Assembly: GCA_043822885.1 (NCBI GenBank)
Contig: JBDRBI010000058.1
Span: 1-12,012 of the forward strand
Reading direction: 5' to 3'
Length of the DNA stretch: 12,012 nucleotides
Source: Aadella sp043822885
GTDB lineage: Bacteria > Omnitrophota > Gorgyraeia > Tantalellales > Tantalellaceae
Shown here: positions 11,273-12,012 of the stretch, piece by piece
How the letters are laid out: each line of letters opens with the position of its first letter
Position numbering within the stretch: position 1 is the stretch's first letter
Translations under genes and position numbers: made by a program
The notes under the pieces: generated by a model
Told to the model about the DNA's origin: nothing
Database searches by the model: none
Seen by the model: the letters and a program-made list of their open reading frames with translations, nothing else

Positions 11273-12012
11273 ATGGGAATAGCTCAAAACAGACTCCTCA
11301 TCAGAGATATAGACGAGTTCCTGCTGGAAAATATACCGGTAAGATTAGGCGTTAATAAGAGAAATGAGCTTGTACGGCTTGTCTATGAGATATCTCATGT
11401 TCAAAATATCTCCGTAAAAGAGCTTTTTAAGAGAAATGGAATATATGATATCGTCGAGAAGGGGAAAAGCGATCTTTTCTCTAACATAAAGAAAACCCTC
11501 CTTGACATCAGATATCCATCCCTATCATCGTCCAAAGCCGTCCGGATCATGCCGCTCAAAATAAAAGAAGACGATAAAGAATGTACCGCATGGAAAGGGG
11601 ATATCGATCCCGGATCTATTTTTGTAGAAAGGTCCGTTCGGGATAATATTTGGACCGGAGATTTTATAAAAAATTTTCCAAACGCGAATATTGTTGAGGT
11701 GGATGATATATACGAAAAGATAAAAAAGTCATCGGCAGGGGACAGTGTAAAACTATATGATCTGAGAAGAGATAATGTATTCATAGTAAAAGCGAGAAAT
11801 GCCTTTATAAAAATATGCCCGTGTACAAAAAAATGTGTAAGGTGCGGGTACCGGATATTGAATATTGGGTTTGGATGTCCCGTTGATTGTTCTTATTGTT
11901 ACCTGCAGACTTATAGCAACGCTCCGGGACTCATATTACCCGCCAATATAGAAGATTATTACAGCCGGATAACGGAACTTGATAATAAAGCTGTTGCCGG
12001 GATAAGGATCGG
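11273..12012 (+). CDS. Spore photoproduct lyase family radical SAM protein, N-terminal part
   Basis: The gene runs off the window after 246 codons. The radical SAM cluster motif CxxxCxxC is Cys202-Cys206-Cys209 in GFGCPVDCSYCYLQ, whose CPxDCxYCxLQ form is typical of the spore photoproduct lyase (SplB) family, which repairs UV-induced thymine dimers in spores. Just upstream lies a cysteine-rich stretch, Cys182, Cys184, Cys188 and Cys191 (CPCTKKCVRCGY). About 180 residues precede this, with the two-helix start MGIAQNRLLIRDIDEF. An in-frame TAA at 11252 confirms that the ATG at 11273 is the only good start. Whether the target is DNA is unknown: relatives occur in bacteria that do not make spores. 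Confidence 0.78.
   Translation, partial: MGIAQNRLLIRDIDEFLLENIPVRLGVNKRNELVRLVYEISHVQNISVKELFKRNGIYDIVEKGKSDLFSNIKKTLLDIRYPSLSSSKAVRIMPLKIKEDDKECTAWKGDIDPGSIFVERSVRDNIWTGDFIKNFPNANIVEVDDIYEKIKKSSAGDSVKLYDLRRDNVFIVKARNAFIKICPCTKKCVRCGYRILNIGFGCPVDCSYCYLQTYSNAPGLILPANIEDYYSRITELDNKAVAGIRI

Overview
The window reads as chromosomal DNA of an uncultivated, Gram-negative-type bacterium of roughly 40% GC. An outer membrane is implied by an LptE lipoprotein and a BamD-like TPR protein, and an oxygen-sensitive class I fumarase hints at anaerobic life. The mix of housekeeping genes, PilZ proteins and many short intergenic repeats suits Omnitrophota or a related phylum, but that placement is inference from gene style only.

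Layout, nearly all on the + strand. 1-2469: the C-terminal part of a large subtilisin-like serine protease preceded by tyrosine-rich YD-like sequence, then two tandem PilZ (c-di-GMP receptor) paralogues. 2569-5293: a strong promoter drives a BamD-like protein and LptE (1-nt overlap), then DNA polymerase III delta (holA); a 162-bp element with perfect 22-bp terminal inverted repeats sits between lptE and holA. 5294-5562: a composite repeat with inverted arms of 7-bp units. 5563-9283: murI, a two-subunit class I fumarase, rph and rdgB, with heptamer arrays in two gaps. murI appears to be expressed from a leaderless transcript. 9345-10182: a strong promoter and a tRNA cluster His(GTG)-Pro(TGG)-Leu(TAG)-Arg(TCT), all with encoded CCA, with dispersed repeats between the genes. 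10183-10721: no convincing gene, but several terminator-like hairpins and further repeats. 10722-11105: a stand-alone receiver-domain response regulator. 11273-end: the N-terminal part of a spore-photoproduct-lyase-family radical SAM protein, again with a leaderless-type promoter.

The genes fall into envelope biogenesis (bamD-like, lptE, murI), replication (holA), central carbon (fumarase), RNA and nucleotide housekeeping (rph, rdgB, tRNAs) and signalling (PilZ pair, receiver protein). murI, rph and rdgB also lie close together in Bacillus subtilis; here a fumarase is placed among them. I found no defence system, CRISPR array or transposase gene. The most unusual signal is non-coding: several unrelated tandem repeats share a 7-bp period and sit in the gaps between genes, alongside palindromic elements that would need an outside transposase to move.
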